DNA from: Oceanicaulis sp052055585 | GTDB lineage: Bacteria; Pseudomonadota; Alphaproteobacteria; Caulobacterales; Maricaulaceae | Direction: 5' to 3' | Length of the DNA: 64,000 nt | Assembly (NCBI RefSeq): GCF_052055585.1 | Contig: NZ_CP170485.1 | Coordinates: forward strand, 2,232,001-2,296,000 | In this document: positions 33,905-43,614 of the stretch, one piece after another | Position numbering within the stretch: the first letter of the stretch is position 1 | Layout: each line of letters starts with the position of its first letter | The notes under the pieces: model-generated | What the model was told of the DNA's origin: nothing | The model's input: only the letters and a program-made list of their open reading frames with translations | Databases searched by the model: none | Translations under genes and position numbers: made by a program

Positions 33905-34837
33905 CTAGTCGAACAGCTTGGAGACAGACTCGTCATTGGCGATCCGGCGGATCGCCTCGCCCAGAAGCGGCGCCACCGACAGCGAACGGATGTTCTTGCC
34001 CGCAGCGACCTTGGCGGTCACGTCGATGGAATCGGTGACCACCAGCTCTTTCAGGACGGAATTGGAGATGCGCTCCACCGCCTTGCCCGACAGCACCCCG
34101 TGGGTGATGTAGGCGGAGACTTCCTTGGCGCCCTGCTCTTTAAGCGCGGCGGCGGCGTTGCACAGCGTGCCGCCCGAATCGATGATGTCGTCAAAGATGA
34201 TGCAGCGGCGGCCTTCGACATCGCCGATGATGTTCATCACTTCAGACACGCCCGCCTTTGGACGACGCTTGTCGACAATGGCGATGTCCGCGCCCAGACG
34301 CCCGGCCAGCGAGCGCGCACGCACCACGCCGCCCACGTCCGGCGAGACGATCAGCAGGTCTTCCACATCATAATGCTTGCGGATGTCATCCTCGATCACC
34401 GGGGTGGCGAAGAGGTTGTCGGTCGGAATGTCGAAGAAGCCCTGGATCTGACCCGCGTGCAGGTCGATGGTCAGAACCCGGTGCGCGCCGGCCTCGGCGA
34501 CAAGGTTCGCCACCAGCTTGGCGGTGATCGGCGTCCGGCCGCCGGTTTTGCGGTCCTGACGGGCATAGCCGAAATAGGGAATGACAGCGGTGATCCGGTT
34601 GGCGCTGGCGCGGGCCAGGGCGTCCATGCAGATCAGCAGCTCCATCAGATGGTCGTTTGCGGGCTCGGAGGTCGGCTGGATGATGAAGACATCCTGGCCC
34701 CGCATGTTTTCGTCGATGCGAACAAACAGCTCGCCATCGGCGAAGCGTTCGATCTCAACATCCGACAACGGAGCATCAAGATAATCGGCGATGGCCTTGG
34801 CCAATGGTCGGTTGGCGTTGCCGCACATCAGTTTCAT
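33905..34837 (-). CDS. prs: Ribose-phosphate pyrophosphokinase
   Basis: A 310-residue enzyme that makes PRPP from ribose 5-phosphate and ATP, for nucleotide, histidine and tryptophan synthesis. The flexible ATP loop (RQDRKTGGRTPITAKLVA), the Mg-binding DLHAGQIQGFF, and the PRPP loop (IIFDDIIDSGGTLCNAA) are all present. The length matches class I PRS enzymes, which are controlled by phosphate and ADP. GAGAGGCC precedes the ATG. Confidence 0.97.
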   Translation of the reverse strand: MKLMCGNANRPLAKAIADYLDAPLSDVEIERFADGELFVRIDENMRGQDVFIIQPTSEPANDHLMELLICMDALARASANRITAVIPYFGYARQDRKTGGRTPITAKLVANLVAEAGAHRVLTIDLHAGQIQGFFDIPTDNLFATPVIEDDIRKHYDVEDLLIVSPDVGGVVRARSLAGRLGADIAIVDKRRPKAGVSEVMNIIGDVEGRRCIIFDDIIDSGGTLCNAAAALKEQGAKEVSAYITHGVLSGKAVERISNSVLKELVVTDSIDVTAKVAAGKNIRSLSVAPLLGEAIRRIANDESVSKLFD

Positions 34838-35051
34838 GGTCTGGCCTCTCCCGTGTTCTGAGCCGCGGCGCGCTCATAGCAGGATAAGCGGCAGCGGCAA
34901 AGCGGCGGGGCGCCCGCCATGCTCACATGACTATCAGGACATGAACGCAGAAGCAGTCCGACACGCGCAAGGCGTGCATCGCTAGCGAAACACTCCCTTA
35001 AGCAGAAACACTGAGGCTGATCAGGGCGAATTCGCCAGCTCAGAGGTGTCC

Positions 35052-36224
35052 ATGCAATCGCTACACGGCTTCATGCCTCATGGAATGTGCTATCTCTGGC
35101 GTGTCGACATCCTGTTGATGCATGTCCTTTCAGATGCACTGATCGGCGCGGCCTATCTCTCTATCCCGGTGGTGATCTGGCTGATCTCGCTGCGACGCCC
35201 CGACATCCTGTTCCGGCCTGTCGCCTATCTCTTCATTCTGTTCATCCTGTGCTGCGGCGCGACGCACCTGTTCTCAATCTACACGATCTGGACGCCGGCC
35301 TATTTCACCGAAGGCGCACTCAAGATCGTGACCGCCCTGGTCTCCGTGGCCACCGCGATCGCCCTCTGGCCGCTCCTGCCCAAGGCGCTGGCCATGCCCA
35401 GCACCGCACAGCTCAAACAGACCAATGAAACCCTGATTGACGAGGTCAATTTACGTACCCGGGCCGAGCAGGAGCTCACCAGCCTGACCAACACCCTCGA
35501 ACGTCAGGTCAAGCGCCGGACGGCCGATCTTGAGCGCTCGAACGGGACCTTGCGCGACTTTGCGGCGGGCGCCTCCCATGATCTCAAGGCCCCGGCCCGC
35601 CAGATCTCCCTGCTGGCGGATCTGGCCCAGCGCGAGATCGGTGCGGAGGGTAGCGAGAAGGTGCGCGGCTATCTGCATGACGTGAAAGCCAAGTCGCGCG
35701 ACATGCTGATGCTGATCGACACGCTTCTGAGCTATTCCGACCTGGTCGAGACCAAGGCGGTGTCCAACGCCGCCCCGCTTCGCCCCCTGCTCGAGAAACT
35801 GCTCAAGGCCTATTATCCCGACGCGCCGATCACGCTGGAGATTGACGGCGCCCCGGTTCTGCAAGGGGATGAGACCCTGCTGTCGCATCTGTTCCGCAAT
35901 CTCGTCGACAACGCCGTCAAGTATTCCGACAAATCCGAGATCCGCCTCACGATTGATGCGCAAGACACGCCAGAGGGCATGCTGGTGCGCTTTGCGGACA
36001 ATGGCCCCGGCATCCCCGCAAGCCAGGCCGAAGGCGTGTTCAAGATGATGCAGCGCTATCGCAGCGACGTTCCGGGGTCGGGCGTCGGGCTGGCCTTTTG
36101 CGCCCGGATCATGGAGGCTCATGACGGCAAGATCAGCGTCGACCCTGACTATGAAGACGGCGCGCGTTTCCTTCTGAAATTCCCCCGGATCGAGGAGTTC
36201 AGCGATGACCAGCCTGATCATTGA
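35052..36224 (+). CDS. Histidine kinase with ethylene-receptor-like N-terminal sensor
   Basis: A 390-residue kinase. Three TM helices form a domain like the copper/ethylene-binding domain of plant ETR1: D28, Y35, I38, P39, I65, C68 and H72 reproduce ETR1 D25, Y32, I35, P36, I62, C65 and H69 with identical spacing, and the CGATHL core is intact. A coiled-coil linker (about 115-165) leads to the HisKA motif GASHDLKAPARQI (His about 176), the N box LFRNLVDNAVKYS, and ADNGPGIP. No GAF domain separates sensor and kinase, unlike ETR1. The receiver gene overlaps its end by 20 bases. ATG 35052 is preferred to GTG 35046. Confidence 0.88.
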   Translation: MQSLHGFMPHGMCYLWRVDILLMHVLSDALIGAAYLSIPVVIWLISLRRPDILFRPVAYLFILFILCCGATHLFSIYTIWTPAYFTEGALKIVTALVSVATAIALWPLLPKALAMPSTAQLKQTNETLIDEVNLRTRAEQELTSLTNTLERQVKRRTADLERSNGTLRDFAAGASHDLKAPARQISLLADLAQREIGAEGSEKVRGYLHDVKAKSRDMLMLIDTLLSYSDLVETKAVSNAAPLRPLLEKLLKAYYPDAPITLEIDGAPVLQGDETLLSHLFRNLVDNAVKYSDKSEIRLTIDAQDTPEGMLVRFADNGPGIPASQAEGVFKMMQRYRSDVPGSGVGLAFCARIMEAHDGKISVDPDYEDGARFLLKFPRIEEFSDDQPDH

Positions 36225-36588
36225 AGACAGCCAGATCGACGCCTCCCTGATTACCAGCGCGCTGGAAGCGCAGGGCTATGTCGACCTCAAGGTCTTCGAA
36301 CGCGCCGAGGATGCGCTCGATTACATCCGCAGCGACGCGGCGAAACCGGACTTCTGCCTGGTGGACAGTCGCCTGCCGGGCATGTCGGGATCAGACTTCA
36401 TCAAGCTGGTGAAGAACTGCGTGAAGATGACCGGCGTACCGTGCATCAGCCTGTCCACCTCCAACCTCAAGGACGAGATCGGCATCGCGCTCGCCGCGGG
36501 CGCGGACGGCTATTTCGTTAAACCCTCAGACCTTGAGGAATACGAGCGCGTGATCGCCCGCATCATCGAGGCGCATCTGAACGTCTAG
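36205..36588 (+). CDS. Single-domain response regulator paired with the ethylene-receptor-like kinase
   Basis: A 127-residue receiver with acidic residues IIEDS, phosphoacceptor in CLVDSRLPGMSG, Ser in SLSTSN and Lys in YFVKPSDL. It has no output domain, so it acts by protein contact or by phosphotransfer. Its ATG lies 20 bases inside the kinase gene, which couples their translation. Its stop shares CTAG with the convergent midA gene. Confidence 0.9.
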   Translation: MTSLIIEDSQIDASLITSALEAQGYVDLKVFERAEDALDYIRSDAAKPDFCLVDSRLPGMSGSDFIKLVKNCVKMTGVPCISLSTSNLKDEIGIALAAGADGYFVKPSDLEEYERVIARIIEAHLNV

Positions 36589-37721
36589 CGCCCGCGTTTG
36601 AAGGGCGCGATGCCCGGCGCAGGCGGCAGGGCGTCAGAGCTGAACGCGGCGAGCTTGAAGAGCGTCCCCATATCCTCAGGCGACACCAGGCGATGCATCT
36701 GGCGCTTGAGCTTGGCTTGCCCCGCCTCATCCACGGACCGCGACAGCACCGCCGCGCGCTGCTCGATCCCCAGCTCTGTCAGGAAATCACCCTGGGTCAT
36801 GGGACCAAAAGCGGACAGCCCGGCGTCTTCGCCCAGCCGCAACAGGCGGTCAAAATCCACCCAGGCCGTAAGATCCGCCGTGCCCGGCGTATCCAGCGGA
36901 TCGACTTTCTCATGCGCGCGAATGGCCTGCAGCGTGTCGCCGGTTTCGGGCTGCGCAGAGCCATAATCGACAAACAGGGCATAGCCCGGATCACGGGCGA
37001 AGCGTTTGGCGAGCTGCTCGACCTGTTGCTGATCGCCGGGGCGCAATTCCACCAGCGTGCCTTCTTCAGCCTCTCGCAGGGCCGGCGCAATGAAGGCGAT
37101 CTCCCCCTCGCCCAGTACAGGGCCCAGCGCGAAGACAAAGCGGGTCTCGTCCTCGGGATGCAGCGTAATGACGCGCTCGCGCCACTGGCCCTTGTGGCGG
37201 ACCGCCTGACGGATCGGCAGGCAATCCAGAAACTCATTGCCGATGACGACGGCGGGGCCCGAGGGCGCCTTCTCGAAATCCTTCGCCCAGCTGATCGGGA
37301 CAGCTGCATTGGCCAGCGTCTGGCCCTGCACCATTTTCAGCGCCGGCGAGGCTTCGATCAGCGTCACATGCACCGCCTCAAGAAAGCCCGGCGCCGCGCG
37401 GCCCGCGCGCAGCATATCACTCATCATCCTGCCCGTGCCCGGCCCCAGCTCGATCAGCTCAAAGCGCGAGGGGGCGCCCATCTGCATCCAGCATTCCGCC
37501 GCCCAAAGGCCCAGAAGCTCCCCGAACATCTGGCTGATCTCGGGGGCGGTGATGAAGTCGTTCGCTGCGCCCAGCGGGTCTTTCGTAGCGTAGAACCCGG
37601 CCATGGGATGAAACAGGGCCTCGGCCATGAACGCGGCGACCGAGAGCGAGCCCTCCGTGCGGATACGTTCGCGCAGACGCTCTGACATCATCTGCGCAGG
37701 GCGAAACTCGTCATCGCTCAT
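36585..37721 (-). CDS. MidA/NDUFAF7-family SAM-dependent methyltransferase
   Basis: A 378-residue class I methyltransferase. The family marks are GFYATKDPLGAANDFITAPE at residues 42-61, FGELLGLWAAECWMQMG, and the SAM-binding LIELGPGTGRMMSDMLRAG. The mitochondrial relative methylates an arginine in a complex I subunit; bacterial substrates are unproven. It follows lgt by 21 bases on the same strand, as in many alphaproteobacteria. Confidence 0.88.
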   Translation of the reverse strand: MSDDEFRPAQMMSERLRERIRTEGSLSVAAFMAEALFHPMAGFYATKDPLGAANDFITAPEISQMFGELLGLWAAECWMQMGAPSRFELIELGPGTGRMMSDMLRAGRAAPGFLEAVHVTLIEASPALKMVQGQTLANAAVPISWAKDFEKAPSGPAVVIGNEFLDCLPIRQAVRHKGQWRERVITLHPEDETRFVFALGPVLGEGEIAFIAPALREAEEGTLVELRPGDQQQVEQLAKRFARDPGYALFVDYGSAQPETGDTLQAIRAHEKVDPLDTPGTADLTAWVDFDRLLRLGEDAGLSAFGPMTQGDFLTELGIEQRAAVLSRSVDEAGQAKLKRQMHRLVSPEDMGTLFKLAAFSSDALPPAPGIAPFKRGR

Positions 37722-37742
37722 GGATCAGTCCTTGTCTTGGGC

Positions 37743-38624
37743 TCAGGCGGCGCGCTCGCCCACGGCGGGCGCCTTGCGGGCGCGCCAGACCAGATAGGCC
37801 CCCAGCGCGATCATGGGAATGCACAGCACCATACCCATTGTCACATAACCCTGCAGCGCTTCGGGCATTTGCCGGTCCGGCTCGCGGAACAGCTCCACGA
37901 AGGCGCGGAACACGCCATAGCCCATCAGGAAGCCGCCCGTAACAAGGCCCGGACGGGTCAGCGCCTTGAAGCGATAGACCAGCACCGACAGGATGACGAA
38001 CAGCACCACGCCTTCCAGCGCCGCTTCGTAAAGCTGGCTGGGATGGCGCAGCTGGCAGGTCGGGTCCGCCGCGAATCGCATGGCCCAGGGCAGCTCCGGC
38101 GCTGCACGGCCCCACAGCTCGCCATTGATGAAATTCGCCAGACGCCCGAAGAACAGGCCGATAGGCGTCGCCGCCGCCACGGCGTCCGAAACCCGCAGGA
38201 GCGGTGCGCCATGGGCGCGCGCGGTCAGCACCATGGCCAGCGTCACCCCGATCAGGCCGCCATGAAAGCTCATCCCGCCATCGGTGATGCCGGTGATGAC
38301 GCGCACCGGCGTCTCCCAGATCATCGAGGTATTGTAGAACAGTACATAGCCCAGGCGGCCGCCCACAATGACGCCGATCATGATCCACAGCACGAGATCA
38401 TCCACGAAGGCGCGGTTATAGGGCGCGGTCTGCGTTTTCGGGGTCGTGCCCCACAGCCCGCCATTGCCGACCAGCCGCAGCACCCAGAACAAGCCGCCAA
38501 ACAGACCTGCGATATAGGCGAGCGCATACCAGCGAATGGGCAGCGGACCGATGATCCACACCTTTGGAATGGTGAACAGGACCGGATCGATCAGGTCAAA
38601 ACTGGCGGGGCATGCGCCTATCAT
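37743..38624 (-). CDS. lgt: Prolipoprotein diacylglyceryl transferase
   Basis: A 293-residue inner-membrane enzyme that moves diacylglycerol from phosphatidylglycerol to the lipobox cysteine of prolipoproteins. Visible are IRWYALAYIAGL (Lgt family H/Y region), the signature GGRLGYVLFYN, GGMSFHGGLIG, and GRLANFINGELWGR, containing the essential Arg and Asn. Seven TM segments fit. It is first in an operon with midA. Confidence 0.96.
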   Translation of the reverse strand: MIGACPASFDLIDPVLFTIPKVWIIGPLPIRWYALAYIAGLFGGLFWVLRLVGNGGLWGTTPKTQTAPYNRAFVDDLVLWIMIGVIVGGRLGYVLFYNTSMIWETPVRVITGITDGGMSFHGGLIGVTLAMVLTARAHGAPLLRVSDAVAAATPIGLFFGRLANFINGELWGRAAPELPWAMRFAADPTCQLRHPSQLYEAALEGVVLFVILSVLVYRFKALTRPGLVTGGFLMGYGVFRAFVELFREPDRQMPEALQGYVTMGMVLCIPMIALGAYLVWRARKAPAVGERAA

Positions 38625-38751
38625 GGAAGGCTCCAGAAAAAAATTTGGCCGACGGGACCGGCTGTTAACTGTCAGGCGGCGCGGCGCCGCATTGCTAAGC
38701 CGGCCCGTCGACGCCTATATGGGTCTTCATAGCAGAGCACACGGTGATGTC

Positions 38752-39057
38752 ATGCAGTCACGCAATCCCATGTTCGCAGATCTCGCTGATCTGATGACCG
38801 ACGCTTTCAGCGCCGCCCAGGCGGCAGGCGATGAAGCGCGCGCGGTTTTCCGCGCCCAGGCCGAGCGCATGGCGTCCGAGCTGGACCTTGTCAGCCGTGA
38901 CGAGTTCGAAGCTCTGCGCGCCGAAGCGGACGCCAGCGCCGCCCGGCTCGAATCGCTGGAGGCCCGTCTGGCCGAACTGGAAGCCCAACCGGCGAAGAAG
39001 CCGGCCCGGGCCAAGCCTGCGGCCAAGACGTCCACAGCAAAAAAATCCGCTGAATAA
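38752..39057 (+). CDS. ubiK: UbiK / BMFP accessory factor
   Basis: A 101-residue coiled-coil protein of the BMFP (PF04380) family, whose E. coli member UbiK helps ubiquinone synthesis. The N-terminal amphipathic region (NPMFADLADLMTDAFSAAQA) and VSRDEFEALRAEADASAARL (coiled-coil trimer region) are typical. The tail is rich in Lys-Ala-Pro (KKPARAKPAAKTSTAKKSAE). ATG 38752 starts the homology; the longer open frame upstream is not coding. Confidence 0.85.
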   Translation: MQSRNPMFADLADLMTDAFSAAQAAGDEARAVFRAQAERMASELDLVSRDEFEALRAEADASAARLESLEARLAELEAQPAKKPARAKPAAKTSTAKKSAE

Positions 39058-39172
39058 ACCACTTACAAAATCCCCACCGCACAGCGCTTGCACCCCGATG
39101 ACGGGGCGGCATACCGTCCGACATGGGCGGCGAACTGAGTCGCCGGGCGCAGCGAGGGGCTAGAGGACCATC

Positions 39173-39670
39173 ATGGATCTCACCACCCAGGAAACCGTCA
39201 TTGCGATGGATCCGCTGGAAAGCATCGAACAGGCCGTCCTCACGGCTCAATACGCCTATGAGCGCGATGATCTGGAACTGCACATGGCGGTCCCCGGATC
39301 CTGGCGTGATCACCAGATCTGGTTCTCCTACCGGCCTGATCTCGACGTCATCCACATGTTTTCAGCGCTCGATCTGAAAACGCCTGACAGCCGCTACAAG
39401 GATGTGTGCGAGCTGGTGGCGCGTCTCAACGAGCGTCTGTGGATTGGCCATTTCGAGATCTGGCACGAGGACGGCACGCTGGTCTTCCGCCATGCGCTGA
39501 CCCTGCCCGAGGCCGAAAATGTGTCTGTGGCGCAGGCCGCAACCATGATCGAGGCCGCCAAGGAAGCAGGCGAACGTCTGTATCCGGCGTTTCATTATCT
39601 GCTGTGGAGCGGTAAAAGCCCGCTTGAAGCAGTGGCCGCCGCCATGTTCGACACGGCCGGCGAAGCCTGA
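39173..39670 (+). CDS. YbjN-domain protein
   Basis: A 165-residue cytoplasmic protein of the YbjN family, which resembles type III secretion chaperones in fold. It includes WFSYRPDLDVIHMFSALDLK and a helix pair ending YPAFHYLLWSGKSPLEAVAA, the hallmark of the alphaproteobacterial version. The role is unknown; it is usually next to proC, as here (17 bases upstream of it), so the two form an operon. Confidence 0.82.
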   Translation: MDLTTQETVIAMDPLESIEQAVLTAQYAYERDDLELHMAVPGSWRDHQIWFSYRPDLDVIHMFSALDLKTPDSRYKDVCELVARLNERLWIGHFEIWHEDGTLVFRHALTLPEAENVSVAQAATMIEAAKEAGERLYPAFHYLLWSGKSPLEAVAAAMFDTAGEA

Positions 39671-39687
39671 GGATACGGAACTCGCAC

Positions 39688-40536
39688 ATGGCAGACACAC
39701 AGGGCCGGATCGGCCTGCTCGGCGCGGGCCGCATGGGCTCCGCGCTGGCTGCAGGCTGGCTGCGCAAGGCGCGCGGCGGCGTCAGCGCCGACCAGATCAT
39801 CCTGATCGATCCCCGCCCCGGCGTGGGCGCGCAAGCCCTGATGGACAGCCATGGCGTAACTTGCGTCCCTGCGCTGACCGCCAAGGTCGCCGCCAGCCTC
39901 GACACCCTTGTGGTCGCCATCAAGCCGGACCTGGTGCGCACCGTGCTCTCTGCCGTCAGTGACGACCTGCCCAGGGATGCGCTGGTGATTTCGATCGCCG
40001 CCGGCGTGCCCCTGCGCACCCTGTCCGCCGCCCTGCCCGACCGCCCCGTGGTCCGCGCCATGCCCAACACCCCGGCTGCGATTGGCGAAGGCGTATCGGT
40101 TTGCGTCGCCAACGAGGCCGCCGACACCAAGACGCTGATCCGTCAGACCGAAAAGCTGCTGAAACCGGCCGGGCTGGTGGAGTGGATTTCGGACGAGCGG
40201 ATGATGGATGCCGTGACCGCCGTGTCCGGCTCCGGCCCCGCCTATGTCTTCCTGTTCACCGAAGCGCTCGCCGCCGCCGCAGAAGCCGAAGGTCTGCCGC
40301 GTGAGCTGGCGATGACGCTGGCCAAGCAGACCGTCTCCGGCGCAGGCGCCATGATGAAAGCCGGACTGGGCGAGCCTGACGAGCTGCGTCGCAATGTGAC
40401 GAGCCCGAACGGGACGACCCAGGCGGGTCTGGATGCGTTGATGAGCGGGGGCGGCCTGCCCGGCCTCGTGCGTAACGCCGTCGCCGCCGCGGAACGCCGC
40501 GGCCGTCAGATGGGCGCGCAAAGCGCGGGCGACTAG
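39688..40536 (+). CDS. proC: Pyrroline-5-carboxylate reductase
   Basis: A 282-residue NADPH-dependent enzyme that makes the last step of proline synthesis. The dinucleotide fold begins GLLGAGRMGSALAAGWL; the C-terminal dimer domain has the P5CR signature (VTSPNGTTQAGLDAL) and VSGSGPAYVFLFTEALAAAA. The length is usual. It converges on flgL with a 20-base gap. Confidence 0.95.
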   Translation: MADTQGRIGLLGAGRMGSALAAGWLRKARGGVSADQIILIDPRPGVGAQALMDSHGVTCVPALTAKVAASLDTLVVAIKPDLVRTVLSAVSDDLPRDALVISIAAGVPLRTLSAALPDRPVVRAMPNTPAAIGEGVSVCVANEAADTKTLIRQTEKLLKPAGLVEWISDERMMDAVTAVSGSGPAYVFLFTEALAAAAEAEGLPRELAMTLAKQTVSGAGAMMKAGLGEPDELRRNVTSPNGTTQAGLDALMSGGGLPGLVRNAVAAAERRGRQMGAQSAGD

Positions 40537-40556
40537 GCCCGCACTCCGCTTATTTC

Positions 40557-41468
40557 CTACAGATAGTTCAGAAGGCTGATCTGGCTCAGGCGCGAGAAGG
40601 TCTGAGCCGAGACCTGCACGGCGGTCTGGGCCTGCTGGAAGCGCGTGGCCGCCTCGGCCATATCCGCATCCTCGATCCCCGCCACCATGATCTCGAGATA
40701 ATCGGACCGCTTTTCGTGGCCGGTGATAGAGCCTTCAAGTTGTTTCTGGCGCGCGCCGTTCTCGGCCATCGCGACGTTGATCTTGTCAAAGGCGTTGATG
40801 ATGTTGCCGAGTTCGGTTTCCAGGAAGGTCTGCTGGGCGTCCGTGATCTGACCGTCAAACGGACCGTTCGGCCCGGCATTGAAATCGGCGATGCGCTCGA
40901 TCGAGGCCATCAGATCGGTTCCCACCTCTGACGCGGTGGAATTGATGTCGATGGTGATGGTTTCCTCGATCTTCGTGGTCTGACGCTGGGTGGCGTTCTG
41001 GAAGGTCGCAGAGACATCAGGGACCGCCGCCTGAAGATCGGCGATGGTGTCAGCGGTGAACGGCAGGGCATCCGTGCGCATGCCGCCGAACACGAAGGAG
41101 CCGTTAAAGCGCATGTTCAGCGCGGCGGAGGCCCGGTCGAACACCTCCTGCACCTTGTCCATCATGAAAGAGCCGTCATTGGTGGTCAGCGCGGTGCGCA
41201 GATCGGTCGCGGCGGTGGAAAGCTCCTGATAGGCGAGATCCTGGATCTCGAGCCGGTTCAAGACGCGCTCATTGGCGCCGACAAAGGATTCGCTGCGTTT
41301 CTGCGCCGCACGAGCGGCGATGATGGTCTCCGCCGAGTTCGCATAGCCCTTCAGATCCGGCGCTTTCTTGCCGCTCGAAAGCTGTTCGCGGGCGTCATAG
41401 GCTTCACGCTGTGCGCGCATCAGATCGCTGAGTGCGGCCTGAGACGCGGCCTGGGTGGAAATTCTCAT
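40557..41468 (-). CDS. flgL: Flagellar hook-filament junction protein FlgL (HAP3)
   Basis: A 303-residue flagellin-like protein that caps the junction between hook and filament. The N-terminal flagellin D0/D1 helices (RISTQAASQAALSDLMRAQR) and the C-terminal helix (AEAATRFQQAQTAVQVSAQT ending LSQISLLNYL) are both present. It follows flgK by 19 bases on the same strand and should be co-transcribed from the sigma-54 promoter at 43805-43819. Confidence 0.9.
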   Translation of the reverse strand: MRISTQAASQAALSDLMRAQREAYDAREQLSSGKKAPDLKGYANSAETIIAARAAQKRSESFVGANERVLNRLEIQDLAYQELSTAATDLRTALTTNDGSFMMDKVQEVFDRASAALNMRFNGSFVFGGMRTDALPFTADTIADLQAAVPDVSATFQNATQRQTTKIEETITIDINSTASEVGTDLMASIERIADFNAGPNGPFDGQITDAQQTFLETELGNIINAFDKINVAMAENGARQKQLEGSITGHEKRSDYLEIMVAGIEDADMAEAATRFQQAQTAVQVSAQTFSRLSQISLLNYL

Positions 41469-41487
41469 TCTAAGCTCCCTTCCCGAC

Positions 41488-43614
41488 CTAAAGGATGTTC
41501 AAGAGCGTATCCGACATTTCGCGCGCAGCCTGCAAAAGGCGGGCGGCGGCGTTGTAGGATTGCTGGAACTGGATCATGCGAGCGAGCTCTTCATCAAGGC
41601 TCACCCCTTCCACGTCGGAGCGCTTGATGTCAGCGGCTTCCTTCACGGATTCTGCAGCGGCTTCAGAGCGTTGAGCGGCGGCGGCGACCGAGCCGACCTT
41701 GCCCGCAACCCGGGCGCCATATTCCACCAGGGTGGACATGCCCCCCTTCATGGTGCCGGCGTCGTCAAAGGTGCGCTTGGTCTGGCCCGCAGCCGCCAGC
41801 GCCTGACCGCCCCGGTTATCACCCGAGGTGACCACAAGATCCCCCGGCGCAGTCGCGCCGGTGATCTCGAGCTTGGCCATGGACAGCAGGGTGGAATCCG
41901 AGCGGATCGCCGGACGCACCTCAAAGCTCTCGGCGCGGCTCATGCGCGCGCCATCGGACATGCCGAAAATGGTGGTGAAGGATTTGCCTGTGCCCGTGCG
42001 CACGCTGGTGTCGCCGGTCACAACGACTTCATAACGTTCATAGCCGGCGGCGGGCGTGAAGCTGATCTCGCCATTGGCGTCCATACCGAACGAGCCATAG
42101 GCGCCCAGCCCCGTGCCCGCGGCGTTCAGCGCATTCAGCTGGTCCTGAATGCTGGCGCCAGCCACGTTGACATCAATGTCCGCCGTGCGAGCGCCGTTTG
42201 GCCCCAGAACCTTGAAGCTCATCACACCGCCCGGCGCCAGTCCATGCGCGCTGGTTGCGGTCAGGCCGGTCTCGAAGAAGGACGGACGGTCTGAATCCAC
42301 GATGTCGTTGAGGCCAAAGAAGTGTGCAAAGCCGCGCCCGCCGATCGAGGACGGGTTGGCGCTGTCCTGCACCGTGGCGACGCCATGGTTGGGGTTGGTC
42401 GCATCAATGCTCAGACGGCCATTGGTAAAGCTGGCCGTACCATTGCCGCCCAGCGCGGTATTGAGCTCATTGACGAGGTCGGTGATCGAGTTCGCGGCAT
42501 TGCCGTCCACGGTGAACCCTGTCGCCGTCACCGTGATGGCGATGTTTTGCACCAGCGTGCCGTCATTATTCACGATCGCCAGCGACGCCGCGCCCGAGCC
42601 CTGAAGCACGTCTGCGCCCACAAGGCTGGTGTCGCGCCCGGTCAGCGTGTTGGGCGGCGGATAGGCGGTGGAATCGTTGTGCGCCGCGTTCAGCGCGTCC
42701 GCCGCACCCGAGGCGTATTCAGCCAGAGCCGCCGCCAGTTGCGGCAGATCCTTGTCACGCAGATCAATCAGGCCGCGCAACTCGCCCGAAGTAATGTTCT
42801 GGGTCAGGTCCACACGCGCGCCTGACGCGGAGACCACAGCGGTGATCTCGCCATAATCCAGGCCATAGCTGCCGGTGCCGGCAGGCGTGTATTCCAGTTG
42901 CAGGCGTGAATTGTCCAAGAGCGCCACGCCATCCGCCGTCGAGACGAACACGCGTCCGTCCGGCTGGCGCTGGGTGCGCACATCAATATAACTCGACAGC
43001 TCGTCCAACAATTCGACCTGACGGTTCGCCGCGCCGCTGGTGTCCGCCGAGCTGGCGTTTAACGATTGCGCCTGCAGGTTCAGGTCCTGCATCTCCTCGA
43101 GGATTTCATTGATGCGGCCGATGCCGGCGCCGATCTTGGTGTCCGCCTCATTGCGCAGGGTGCGGATCTCCACCGACAGGCGTTCGGTTTCATCAAAGAA
43201 GCTTTGCAGCTCGGACGCCGCGCTGAGGCGAGACACGGTCTCCGCGCTATCGGCGGCGGCGGCGCTCAGCGAGTCAAAGGCGGCGTTCAGACGCCCGAAA
43301 ATGGAGCTTTCATCGCTGGTGCTGCCAAACTGCGCCTGCAGGCGATCCAGCGCGGAATAGCGCGCGGTGGCCGCAGAGAAATCGGAATTGGCGCGCACGG
43401 AAGCGGCGAGCAGGTATTCGTCCGTGATGCGCTCGACGCCACGCACGTCAACGCCCATCCCCTGCCCCGCAACATTGCGAGAGGTGATGGCGAGCTCGGT
43501 GCGCGCATATCCGGGCGTGTTGACGTTGGCGACGTTGTTGGACGCCGTCCGTAAACCCAGCTGCGAGGCCCTGAGGCCAGACAGGGCGTTGCCGATCACA
43601 GAATTGAGCGCCAT
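41488..43614 (-). CDS. flgK: Flagellar hook-associated protein FlgK (HAP1)
   Basis: A 708-residue HAP1. The N-terminal rod/hook motif (GLRASQLGLRTASNNVANVN followed by TPGYAR) and the C-terminal coiled coil (EGVSLDEELARMIQFQQSYN) are clear. The central region is variable. ATG 43614 is preferred since GGAGG sits 6 bases before it; four earlier codons are dropped. FlgK joins first to the hook, then FlgL. Confidence 0.95.
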   Translation of the reverse strand: MALNSVIGNALSGLRASQLGLRTASNNVANVNTPGYARTELAITSRNVAGQGMGVDVRGVERITDEYLLAASVRANSDFSAATARYSALDRLQAQFGSTSDESSIFGRLNAAFDSLSAAAADSAETVSRLSAASELQSFFDETERLSVEIRTLRNEADTKIGAGIGRINEILEEMQDLNLQAQSLNASSADTSGAANRQVELLDELSSYIDVRTQRQPDGRVFVSTADGVALLDNSRLQLEYTPAGTGSYGLDYGEITAVVSASGARVDLTQNITSGELRGLIDLRDKDLPQLAAALAEYASGAADALNAAHNDSTAYPPPNTLTGRDTSLVGADVLQGSGAASLAIVNNDGTLVQNIAITVTATGFTVDGNAANSITDLVNELNTALGGNGTASFTNGRLSIDATNPNHGVATVQDSANPSSIGGRGFAHFFGLNDIVDSDRPSFFETGLTATSAHGLAPGGVMSFKVLGPNGARTADIDVNVAGASIQDQLNALNAAGTGLGAYGSFGMDANGEISFTPAAGYERYEVVVTGDTSVRTGTGKSFTTIFGMSDGARMSRAESFEVRPAIRSDSTLLSMAKLEITGATAPGDLVVTSGDNRGGQALAAAGQTKRTFDDAGTMKGGMSTLVEYGARVAGKVGSVAAAAQRSEAAAESVKEAADIKRSDVEGVSLDEELARMIQFQQSYNAAARLLQAAREMSDTLLNIL

